Shown here piece by piece: positions 7,097 through 14,811 of a DNA stretch of 23,573 nucleotides (positions within the stretch are counted from its first letter, which is position 1; each line of letters starts with the position of its first letter). The stretch comes from CAWACC01 sp964390695 (GTDB taxonomy: Bacteria; Chlamydiota; Chlamydiia; Chlamydiales; Parachlamydiaceae). The notes below the pieces were generated by a model, which was not told the origin of the DNA, searched no databases, and saw only the letters and a list, made by a program, of their open reading frames with translations. The stretch covers positions 1-23,573 of the forward strand of contig CAYMKI010000037.1 of assembly GCA_964390695.1 (NCBI GenBank), written 5' to 3'. A program made the position numbers and the translations under genes.

Positions 7097-8284
7097 TTAG
7101 ATATCCAGCAGAGATCGTGCCGGATCTTCCAACAGATTTTTTATATGCACTAAAAACGACACAGCCTGCTTGCCATCCACAATGCGGTGGTCGTAGCTCA
7201 GCGCAAGATACATCATGGGCCTGATGACTATTTGATCGTCAATAACTACGGCTCGCTTGCTAATTTTGTGCATGCCTAATATGCCGCACTGGGAGGGATT
7301 GAGAATAGGCGTGGATAACATGGAACCATAGACTCCCCCATTGGTAATGGTGAAACCTCCTCCTTGCAAATCATCCACGGCTATCGAGCCCTCTCTGGCT
7401 TTGGCTGCATAGGCTTCAAGACTGGACTCTATTTCAGCAAAGCTCTTTTTGTCGCAATCCCTGATCACCGGGACAAACAAACCTTTGTCCGTGCCCACAG
7501 CGATGCCTATGTCAAAATATTCCCTGCGCACAAGATCGTCGCCTTCAATATAAGAATTAAATTCAGGATAAGCTTGAAGGGCAGACACTGAGGCCTTCAC
7601 AAAAAAAGACATGAGGCCAAGGCGTACATTGTATTCCTTGGCAAATTGTTCTTTATATTTTTCTCTTAACGACATGACGACACTCATATCCACCTCATTA
7701 AATGTCGTCAACATAGCTGTGGCATGCTGCACTTCCACTAGCCTCTCTGCAATCACTCGGCGCACGCGCGAAAGCTTTTGCCTCGAGGTCCGCTTCGCAT
7801 CCTGGTGCTTATCCTCTACAGGGACTTCCCGGGCTTTTGCCGGAATAAACGGCGGCGGCTCCGAAGCTTCTCTAGAAAACTCCTGCAAAAACTCCTCCTT
7901 GGCTACCCGAGCTCCACGCGATTTTCCTTCTTTGGCCAGAGGCGGCTGCAACAAAGGAGGCGGAGCTAAAGCTTCTTTTTGCCCAGGAGAGGAAGACGGC
8001 ACTTTACTTGCGGCTCCCTGGATTGCAGAAGCGCTGGTCTCTACGATCGCACCGGCCTCTACAAAACCTATCACCTCACCAACTTTGACAGTTTGACCCG
8101 GTGTAACTGCCACTGTGACGACCCCGGCTTGAGGAGCATAAATGACCTGATTGACCTTATCGGTTTCTAATTCGAGAATCTCATCATCCACATTTACTTT
8201 GGAACCATTTGGTTTTAAGATGCTTCCAATCGTCGCTTCTGATATCGACTCCCCCATGGCTGGTACTTTGATTTCGATTTTCAT
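7097..8284 (-). CDS. sucB: Dihydrolipoyl succinyltransferase (E2o)
   Basis: The core E2 of the 2-oxoglutarate dehydrogenase complex, transferring succinyl from lipoate to CoA. An N-terminal lipoyl domain (about residues 1-78) has the lipoylated Lys43 in ETDKVNQ. Residues about 80-165 form a Pro/Ala/Lys-rich linker. The catalytic domain runs from about residue 168 to the end with HRIVDG (His366, Asp370). A canonical peripheral-subunit-binding domain is not recognisable. Only a short stretch resembling its second half (GARVAKEEFLQ, about 123-133) is seen, reminiscent of mitochondrial E2o. At 395 aa it is near usual length. It starts 3 bases after the sucA stop. Confidence 0.96.
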   Translation of the reverse strand: MKIEIKVPAMGESISEATIGSILKPNGSKVNVDDEILELETDKVNQVIYAPQAGVVTVAVTPGQTVKVGEVIGFVEAGAIVETSASAIQGAASKVPSSSPGQKEALAPPPLLQPPLAKEGKSRGARVAKEEFLQEFSREASEPPPFIPAKAREVPVEDKHQDAKRTSRQKLSRVRRVIAERLVEVQHATAMLTTFNEVDMSVVMSLREKYKEQFAKEYNVRLGLMSFFVKASVSALQAYPEFNSYIEGDDLVRREYFDIGIAVGTDKGLFVPVIRDCDKKSFAEIESSLEAYAAKAREGSIAVDDLQGGGFTITNGGVYGSMLSTPILNPSQCGILGMHKISKRAVVIDDQIVIRPMMYLALSYDHRIVDGKQAVSFLVHIKNLLEDPARSLLDI

Positions 8285-8287
8285 GCA

Positions 8288-11107
8288 TTAAATCCTTTTT
8301 GTTTCTATGGCTTCTGCGGGCATTTTGAAATCGTATTGCTTGAATACTGCCTCGATAATTTCATGGTGTTCTTGTTTATGCACGGCATGAGCCCCTACCG
8401 CTGTGGTCGCACTGCGCGCTCTTCCAATATATTGTAATGGTTTATCTTTGGGCAAAATTGCCGATAATTCGCCTCGCATATATTCCCATGCTCCCATATT
8501 GGCCGGCTCTTCCTGTACCCAATACACTTCAGAGAAGCCTTTGTATTTATCCACTATAGCCTTGAGGGTAGCTTTATCGAGAGGATACAACTGTTCAATA
8601 CGCACAAAGACGACATCTTGGACATTTTTTTGCGCCCGCGCGGCCGAAAGATCATAATAGATACGGCCTGAACAAAAAATAAGGGTTTTGGCCTTTTTGG
8701 GCTTCTGCGGATCGTCCAAAATAGGGCTAAATCCCCCTTGGGTCAGCTCCGACAAGGCGCTCACACAGCCAGGATGACGCAGCAGTCCCTTGGGGGTAAA
8801 CACGATCAGCGGTTTGCGGATAGGATCTAAAGCCTGGGATCTTAACAAGTGGAAATGCTGCGCCGGAGTGGAGGGATTGACTATGCGCATGTTATCTCTG
8901 CCCGCAAGCTGCAAAAATCTCTCCATCCTGCCCGAGGAATGGTCAGGACCTTGCCCTTCGTAGCCGTGGGGTAAAAATAAGGTTAAAGCGGTTTTCTGCA
9001 TCCACTTCTCTTCGCCTGAGGCTATATATTGATCGATGATAGTCTGCGCCCCATTCGCAAAGTCCCCAAATTGCGCTTCCCAGATGACGAGAGCTTGTGG
9101 TTTAACTAGGCTAAAGCCCAACTCGAAACCCAAGGACGCAAATTCCGATAGAGGCGAATTGATCACCTCAAAACACCCTTGATCGGCTTTAAGCTGTTTT
9201 AAAGGATAGTAGGGCAGATCCTTTACCTGATCCATCAGCACTGCATGCCGATGGCTGAAGGTCCCCCTGCAACAATCCTGTCCTGTTAAACGCACATCCA
9301 TGCCTTGCCACAACAGCGAGCCGTAAGCTAAGGTCTCGGCCATGCCCCAATCTAGGGGTTTAGCTTGCTCGCCTTCCATTACCATAGAAAAACGCTCTTT
9401 AAGCAGATGCAACAGCTTGGGGTGGATATTGAAGCTCGAAGGTATCCTGCTTAAGCCCGTAGCAATCTGTTGCAAATCAGATTTCGGCACAGCTGTGGAA
9501 AGAGTCGATCTGTTCAAAAACCCTGAGGAAATATCCTGGCTGTTGCCTCCATTTTTTCTCTGGGGGATTTTTACATCCGTCAAAGCTTTTTGCAGTGATT
9601 TTTTAAATTCCACTTCCATTTGCTCAGCCATGTATTTTTCCAGGAAGCTGTGATGGATGAGCTCTTCTCTGTATATCTCCCTGATGGGCCTTTTTTTTCT
9701 GATGGCTTGATATTCCACCGGCTGCGTATAGGCAGGCTCATCACTCTCATTGTGACCATATTTACGATAACAAATTAAATCGATAAATACGTCACAGTGA
9801 AATTTCTGACGCAACTCCACCGCTAGGTTGGTGACAAAGACGCAAGCTTCCGGATCCTCAGCATTGACATGGAAGACAGGGCAGCCAAAAGCCTTGGCGA
9901 TGTCCGTGCAATAACGTGTCGAGCGGGCATCCTTGGGCAAAGTGGTAAAGCCTATCTGATTGTTAATCACAATATGCAGAGTTCCCCCTGTTGCATAACC
10001 TGAAAGTTTGGACAGCTGCAGGGTCTCATATACCACTCCTTGTCCAGCTACAGCCGCATCGCCATGGATCAGCACCGGCACCACCTTTTTGCGTTGATCG
10101 TCTCCATGCTTTCTTTGCAAGGCGTAAGCTTGTCCTTCCACGATAGGATCTACCGATTCCAAGTGGCTGGCATTGGGCAGAAGATATAGCCGCACCTTTT
10201 GGTTGTGGCGCGTATGAACTTCTGAAGTAAATCCCTTATGATACTTGACATCTCCGCTACCTTCAAATGATTCTGGAATGTAAGATTCATCAAACTCGCT
10301 GAAAATTTCCACATAGGATTTGTTGAAAATGTTGCTAAGGACGTTTAACCTGCCTCTATGGGCCATACCAATGACCAACTCTTCCATCCCCAAATGCGCC
10401 GAGGTATCTATCAGCGAGGAAAGCATCGGGATCAAGGTTTCCCCTCCCTCTAATGAAAAGCGCTTTTGCCCCACATACTTAGTATGCAGAAAAGATTCCA
10501 ATAACTCAGACTTGTTGAGATCATGCAAGATCATCTGCTTTTGATCGATGCTCAAGTCTATGTTACAGCGGGTGGGTTCGATGCGCTGCTGCAGCCAAAG
10601 TTCTAGCTCGCGATTTCCCAACCCTTTATACTCCACACCGACGTTTTGACAGTATATCTCGCGCAAGGTCTGGATGATCTTTACCAGAGGTGCCTCTTTT
10701 TCTGCCAGTAAACTGTAAGTGGGAAATACCTTATCCAGGTCTTCAGGCTTAAATCCCGCCGCCTCCAAAGACAATTCTCTGGGTTCAGGAAGGGAATGCG
10801 TCTGGATAGGGTTGATTTTAGCGATCAGATGTCCATAGGTGCGATAAGCTTCGATCAGATTGTATACTCTGGCATCTGAGTCTGCCGCTGCCGCTTTCTG
10901 CGGGGATACGGCTGCTGGCCTAGACAGGCTTGTTGCGGCAGAGGAAGCCTTGACAACCTCAACAGCTTGAACACGAGAGGGTTGAAATTGATCAAAACCG
11001 CGAAAAAACTGCTGCCAGCTAGGATCGACACTATTGGGATTTACTCGGAATTTCTCATATACCTCTTCCACAAGGGCCAGATTAGCAAAGCCCGGATCAA
11101 CAAGCAT
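8288..11107 (-). CDS. sucA: 2-oxoglutarate dehydrogenase E1 component
   Basis: The ThDP-dependent decarboxylase of the TCA-cycle oxoglutarate complex. The 939-aa protein fits the family (about 900-950). It has an N-terminal E2-binding-type segment (VEEVYEKFRVNPNSVDPSW, 13-31), an Ala-rich linker (about 47-77), HRGRLNVL (250-257), GDVKYH (285-290), the ThDP/Mg motif starting GDAA (349) and ending NN (382-383), and a complete transketolase-like pyrimidine and C-terminal domain. The ATG has a strong AAAGGGGG sequence five bases upstream. It is the first gene of the run sucA-sucB-lpd-HAD-folB-SDR. Its presence implies an oxoglutarate-to-succinyl-CoA step in this organism. Confidence 0.98.
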   Translation of the reverse strand: MLVDPGFANLALVEEVYEKFRVNPNSVDPSWQQFFRGFDQFQPSRVQAVEVVKASSAATSLSRPAAVSPQKAAAADSDARVYNLIEAYRTYGHLIAKINPIQTHSLPEPRELSLEAAGFKPEDLDKVFPTYSLLAEKEAPLVKIIQTLREIYCQNVGVEYKGLGNRELELWLQQRIEPTRCNIDLSIDQKQMILHDLNKSELLESFLHTKYVGQKRFSLEGGETLIPMLSSLIDTSAHLGMEELVIGMAHRGRLNVLSNIFNKSYVEIFSEFDESYIPESFEGSGDVKYHKGFTSEVHTRHNQKVRLYLLPNASHLESVDPIVEGQAYALQRKHGDDQRKKVVPVLIHGDAAVAGQGVVYETLQLSKLSGYATGGTLHIVINNQIGFTTLPKDARSTRYCTDIAKAFGCPVFHVNAEDPEACVFVTNLAVELRQKFHCDVFIDLICYRKYGHNESDEPAYTQPVEYQAIRKKRPIREIYREELIHHSFLEKYMAEQMEVEFKKSLQKALTDVKIPQRKNGGNSQDISSGFLNRSTLSTAVPKSDLQQIATGLSRIPSSFNIHPKLLHLLKERFSMVMEGEQAKPLDWGMAETLAYGSLLWQGMDVRLTGQDCCRGTFSHRHAVLMDQVKDLPYYPLKQLKADQGCFEVINSPLSEFASLGFELGFSLVKPQALVIWEAQFGDFANGAQTIIDQYIASGEEKWMQKTALTLFLPHGYEGQGPDHSSGRMERFLQLAGRDNMRIVNPSTPAQHFHLLRSQALDPIRKPLIVFTPKGLLRHPGCVSALSELTQGGFSPILDDPQKPKKAKTLIFCSGRIYYDLSAARAQKNVQDVVFVRIEQLYPLDKATLKAIVDKYKGFSEVYWVQEEPANMGAWEYMRGELSAILPKDKPLQYIGRARSATTAVGAHAVHKQEHHEIIEAVFKQYDFKMPAEAIETKRI

Positions 11108-11131
11108 AAAAGCCCCCTTTTCACTTATCTA

Positions 11132-11159
11132 TTTATCATCGAAACTAAATATGGATCAA
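11132..11159 (-). promoter_or_regulatory. Candidate promoter for the sucA operon
   Basis: On the minus strand TTGATC (11159-11154) lies 16 bases from GATAAA (11137-11132); each matches four of six consensus bases. It sits in the 60-base gap between the broken F-box gene and sucA, with a plausible short leader. Support is only positional and by resemblance. Confidence 0.3.
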
Positions 11160-11167
11160 GGGAGTTT

Positions 11168-12327
11168 TTACTGGAGTTTGGACAAAATAAAATAGAGCTC
11201 CATGACTTTATCAAGGGGGATACCTCTTCGCCTATACCTGGGCAAATTTTCGAGTTTATCCACTAATTCGAGAAACAGCTCCTCAGACACGTGGTGGTCT
11301 AAAGCGCAATTCAAGCAAGAAACAGAGACACATCTGATTTTACTAGTTATTTTTTTACAAAGCATAGGCGAATATTTTTTGTCCAAAGCATTTTCTAATC
11401 TTCTCTCATCAACAAATTTCACTCTTGACAAGATCAACTCAATACTTGAATCAGAAAAAGAACTTAAAATTAAGCGTTCGAGGATATCATCTGCACTGAC
11501 ATCACCTGCCAAAAAAGTTTTAGCCAATAAATCTGCAAATACAACTTCATAGCTCTTATTTCTATAACTCACAAAACGGGATAGAAAATCGCAGCTTACA
11601 GTATCAATCCTCTCAAAAAAATAAAGACCAAGTGTAAGGGAATAATTAAAATGTATAGCATATTCGAAACATGATCTATAGTCACTCTCCGATAATGTTA
11701 CCTGCGTCAATAGGGCTAGAATCAGAGATTCGTTCAATTTCTTGGCCATCATTTTATGCAGGAGTTCAACTCGTAAAATGGTTGCCTTTTGTTCTATTAA
11801 CTTATCGATCATAAGTTCGATCATGGACAAGGAACAATTAGGTTTGGCTAAATAATGCTCAAAAACATCTTCACTGAGTTTTCTGCCAGAGTCCTACTCC
11901 AGAACAAAACGAAATTCCTCCTCATCACAAACAACCCCCTGTCGAACGCATCTTACAAGCAGTGGACAGGAAAGTTCAAAAATACCTAGGCTAATAATAT
12001 CAAGCACCGGTATTCGGTCTATTTCCTGCTTGGCCATAAAAATGGCTTGCGGAAAGGTCTCAAAAGTTTTACGCACCTCGGGATATTTATAGAAAAATGG
12101 CAATAAGCTTTTAAATAGGCTAAAGCTTTGGTTCGTGGATTTTTTACATTTAAACCCTTAAATTTTCGTTTAGCAAGAAAATCGACCCAATGAGGCTTTT
12201 CAAAATCAACCACGACTTTCTGAAAAAATTTGCAGGTGGCTAATAAATTCGCTCGCGACGAATCATCCAATCGATGTAGAAAATTAGGATAACAATCCCT
12301 TGGAATCTCTAAAATACACGCATCCAT
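11168..12327 (-). pseudogene. Broken F-box-type protein gene (frameshift and in-frame TAG)
   Basis: The ATG at 12327 has AGGAGG (12337-12342) nine bases upstream and opens MDACILEIPRDCY, an F-box-like N-terminus. The frame runs to about 12100, ending ...LKAYCHF. The homology to the neighbouring intact F-box gene then continues one frame over as FYKYPEVRKTFETFPQ. The shift falls in a five-T run on the minus strand (12093-12097), one T short of the count needed to keep frame. That frame meets a TAG at 11894-11896. The same frame continues unbroken for 242 more codons to 11168, with helical repeat-like text such as ALDKKYSPMLCKKITSK. Rebuilt, it would be about 386 codons. Alternatives are a slippage-controlled gene or an assembly error at the homopolymer, though the TAG argues for decay. 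Confidence 0.75.
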
Positions 12328-12382
12328 CCGTCTTTGCCTCCTAAGATCCACCCTTCTAGCTGGATTTTGCAAAATAAAAAAA

Positions 12383-13387
12383 CTAAATTAACGCACAATA
12401 AAAGGCAGGATGGTATCTTGAAGGCAGCTTTGCTGTCAATAAATTTACTAGGTAAGGGGAATATCCCGATTCAAGTGCTTTCTTCACATGCCTTTCTCGA
12501 GTGTATCGAGTCTTCTCTAGCAAAGCTATAACAAGGGGTTCAGGATAGTTAAGTTCCATCAATCTGAACAACGGATCTCCATCAGAAGTGGCTGCGAGCT
12601 TATCCATCAGCCGGGTTACCAAATCGAGTGAATATTTTTTATTGACAGCCTCTAAAATAGAACAAGATTTAATTGTCGCAGCCTTGTCTAAAAAATAGGC
12701 GACTAACTCTTCCGAGTAGCGTTGTGAAATGGCATAGTCGCATAGCACCTCATAATGGACAATTTTGGCGTGCGGTAAGAGGCGCCATATATAAGCCTCC
12801 GGGCAAGCATGATATATCATTTGATTAATCGTATAAGCTTTTACTTCTATTCCTGAAGCTAATAGATCCTCTACGAGCCGTTCTATTTCTTCTTCTGAAT
12901 GTACTTGTTTATATACAGCTTGAATGACAGCATAATTTTTTTGCCATCGCCCTCCATCTTGTTCTAGAAGATACTGTCGTGAGACTGCATCTTCTTTTAA
13001 ATCTATCGATTCGACGGTTTTGTAACTGACAATATCATCGAGATTATCAATCCATTCTTTAGCTAAAAATGGATTTTGAGGAAAAGTGCGAAATTGAGCT
13101 TTCACCTGGGGAAAACGCATATAAAAGAAATGACAATAATTTCTAATATAAGCTACAGCTTCTTCTCTAGGAGAGGCTTTAAGTACCTTTATATGTCTTT
13201 CAGCTAAAAACTTGATCCATAGAGGTGTTTCATATTCTACAACACGTTTTTTAAAGAGAATAGAAACCGAAAAACAGACAGCCCTGGAACTAGCTCCAAG
13301 GCTACCTAAAATTGAATCCAATAGATCTTTTGGCAAGTAAAGCAGTCTGCTATCAGTAGGTGCGATTTCCCCTATTGACATAGACAT
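12383..13387 (-). CDS. F-box-like repeat protein, candidate secreted effector
   Basis: A 334-aa protein with an N-terminal F-box-like segment at about residues 16-55 (LLYLPKDLLDSILGSL, then SSRAVCFSVSILFKKRV). In eukaryotes this domain binds Skp1 in SCF ubiquitin ligases; bacteria with eukaryotic hosts use it in injected effectors. The middle resembles the neighbouring broken gene (for example YIRNYCHFFYMRFPQVKAQF). The C-terminal half has degenerate helical repeats of about 29 residues with a core like AxxxxYSxxLVxxLxxKL (near 226, 257 and 310). No signal peptide or membrane segment is seen, consistent with type III rather than Sec export. It begins 4 bases after the barrel-protein stop with no clear Shine-Dalgarno sequence, so coupled translation is likely. 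It ends about 50 residues before the end of the related broken gene. Target unknown. Confidence 0.75.
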   Translation of the reverse strand: MSMSIGEIAPTDSRLLYLPKDLLDSILGSLGASSRAVCFSVSILFKKRVVEYETPLWIKFLAERHIKVLKASPREEAVAYIRNYCHFFYMRFPQVKAQFRTFPQNPFLAKEWIDNLDDIVSYKTVESIDLKEDAVSRQYLLEQDGGRWQKNYAVIQAVYKQVHSEEEIERLVEDLLASGIEVKAYTINQMIYHACPEAYIWRLLPHAKIVHYEVLCDYAISQRYSEELVAYFLDKAATIKSCSILEAVNKKYSLDLVTRLMDKLAATSDGDPLFRLMELNYPEPLVIALLEKTRYTRERHVKKALESGYSPYLVNLLTAKLPSRYHPAFYCALI

Positions 13388-13391
13388 CGGA

Positions 13392-14369
13392 TTAAATATC
13401 GTCCCAGTAACGGAAATCCAACGTTATAGCCACACTCACCGAATTCCACTTGGCATATCTCAGCTTAGTGGATGAAATGGCCGGTAATTCCTCCAAGCTA
13501 TCGCTATCCGATAAAAAATCAAAGGCATCCCCCGTATGGTGTTTGCCATCTCCTGCCCTAAACTTCTGAAACTGGCCCAATACGCCTATAAAGAAGCCAC
13601 TGCATACCTTATAGTTGCCGCCAAGATTGATGACAAAACCAGATCCTTTGGACCTGTCTCTAAAATCGATCGCATAAAGGGGGTCTAAATTCCAAGTCCC
13701 CTTAGCGCGGTACTGTTTCGAAAAATGATATTCGAGATTTCCGTACAGTAAAAAACACGGAACCTCTACCGAAACCATCCAATCAAATCCGACAAAAGGC
13801 CCCCACCATCTGGGTTTATATACCGCATGATGACCATGCAAAGGGGTCAACCCCTCCAACGTCTGGTGGCCATGATTCATCTTCAGATGTTGGAAATTTA
13901 AACTCCACCCAATAACTGGCGTTCCCACAAAGCGCCTTCCATTGGAGGTAAACTGATAGCCTACGCATCCTTCCAGATCATAAACATATCCTTTATCGGC
14001 TTCTCCACTAATTCTGGATATTGGCATCATATCTTCGCTAGAGCCATTGCTGACATCCGAGTCAATGCCATATCCGGTATTGCGGCAGGCACCTTGATAA
14101 ATTCTGGCCACATTGCCGCTAAAGCGCACGTAGTAGTTATTGCATGTGGTATAATTGGCGTTGACCGATACCTCATACATCTTGAGATTATTAAACTTCT
14201 GCTTCCACAATTCCTGAGGAGAATCATCCAGACCGGCTATGGCCCATGCAAAATTTCCTAGCCTATAACCTCCAGCAACTTCAAAATTCGACATCGGCTG
14301 GTTGAATTCACCATGCACATTAAAAACCGCAGCCATTCCCACAAAGAAAAGCGTCATTAATTTTCGCAT
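13392..14369 (-). CDS. Candidate outer-membrane beta-barrel protein with signal peptide
   Basis: I do not recognise a named family. The 325-aa product starts with a Sec signal peptide (MRKLMTLFFVGMAAVFNVHG, likely cut after residue 20, NVHG/EF). Many alternating, aromatic- and glycine-rich stretches follow that look like barrel strands, such as YEVSVNANYTTCNNYYVRFSG, FVINLGGNYKVCSGFFIGVL and a final VAITLDFRYWDD. Several Cys residues are present, as in chlamydial disulfide-linked envelope proteins. The last residue is not the usual C-terminal Phe or Trp. AGGGGT six bases upstream supports the start. Environmental chlamydiae carry families of major-outer-membrane-protein-like barrels, so a porin-like surface protein is the best guess. 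The F-box gene follows 4 bases later. Confidence 0.7.
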   Translation of the reverse strand: MRKLMTLFFVGMAAVFNVHGEFNQPMSNFEVAGGYRLGNFAWAIAGLDDSPQELWKQKFNNLKMYEVSVNANYTTCNNYYVRFSGNVARIYQGACRNTGYGIDSDVSNGSSEDMMPISRISGEADKGYVYDLEGCVGYQFTSNGRRFVGTPVIGWSLNFQHLKMNHGHQTLEGLTPLHGHHAVYKPRWWGPFVGFDWMVSVEVPCFLLYGNLEYHFSKQYRAKGTWNLDPLYAIDFRDRSKGSGFVINLGGNYKVCSGFFIGVLGQFQKFRAGDGKHHTGDAFDFLSDSDSLEELPAISSTKLRYAKWNSVSVAITLDFRYWDDI

Positions 14370-14631
14370 ATAAACCCCTACATTTTAACGGGAGACATTC
14401 AATCAAAAAGGGTGCGTCCCTTATCTCTTATGACAATATTGTAATAAAGAAACTTCTGTGATTGAATTCCACCCCTCATGAAATTGAGGTCCTTCATATC
14501 ATAAAAAGCTGTCGTCCTTCAAGTATTTTGTTTGCTTACTCAGGTTTCTCGGACAACTTCTCGACAAATTCACAATATGCACAAAGAGATAGATGACCTA
14601 CGATCACAATCCCTCTGGCATAAAACTAACT
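14370..14631. other. Gene-free stretch upstream of the barrel protein
   Basis: No open frame of interest is present on either strand. It holds the ribosome-binding site of the barrel gene (14374-14379), a promoter-like sequence (14438-14466) and a small inverted repeat CCTCA/TGAGG (14474-14489). Beyond 14490 I see no further structure until the coding-like tail that begins at 14632. Confidence 0.6.
14438..14466 (-). promoter_or_regulatory. Candidate promoter for barrel protein and F-box gene
   Basis: On the minus strand TACAAT (14443-14438) matches the -10 at five of six bases. It is 17 bases from TTCAAT (14466-14461), a poor -35. This leaves a leader of about 60 bases before the ATG at 14369. 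Confidence 0.35.
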
Positions 14632-14811
14632 CTAACGCAGGCTTTTGATAAAATCGTCCCAATCAGACGGCGATATCTCACCTGATATCTGCTCAATAAT
14701 AGGCGTTGATAATGCATTAATAGGCATTGATAATACATTAGAAACGGAGGGTATGATTTTCTCAGATTTTTCTTGAACCTCCCACTCTATATGAGTTTGC
14801 CATTTATTCTC
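14632..14811 (-). pseudogene. In-frame coding-like tail beyond the MORN gene stop
   Basis: Reading on in the MORN frame past its TAA (14814-14812), 59 sense codons follow before TAG at 14634-14632. The text is protein-like (ENKWQTHIEWEVQEKSEK... ending SPSDWDDFIKSLR) and includes a seven-residue tandem repeat. The simplest view is that the TAA is a nonsense change that shortened the MORN protein; stop-codon readthrough and assembly error are alternatives. It has no ribosome-binding site and no clear start of its own. Confidence 0.5.
14698..14739. repeat. Two tandem 21-bp repeats
   Basis: Copies 14698-14718 and 14719-14739 differ at only two positions. The unit is a multiple of three. On the minus strand it reads NVLSMPI then NALSTPI in the frame of the preceding MORN gene, which fits repeat growth inside coding sequence. 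Confidence 0.85.

Noticed and set aside
7611..8096. 161-codon plus-strand open frame opposite sucB
   Set aside because: It is antisense to the well-supported sucB and has the Ser/Thr/Ala-rich composition typical of a reverse-strand shadow.
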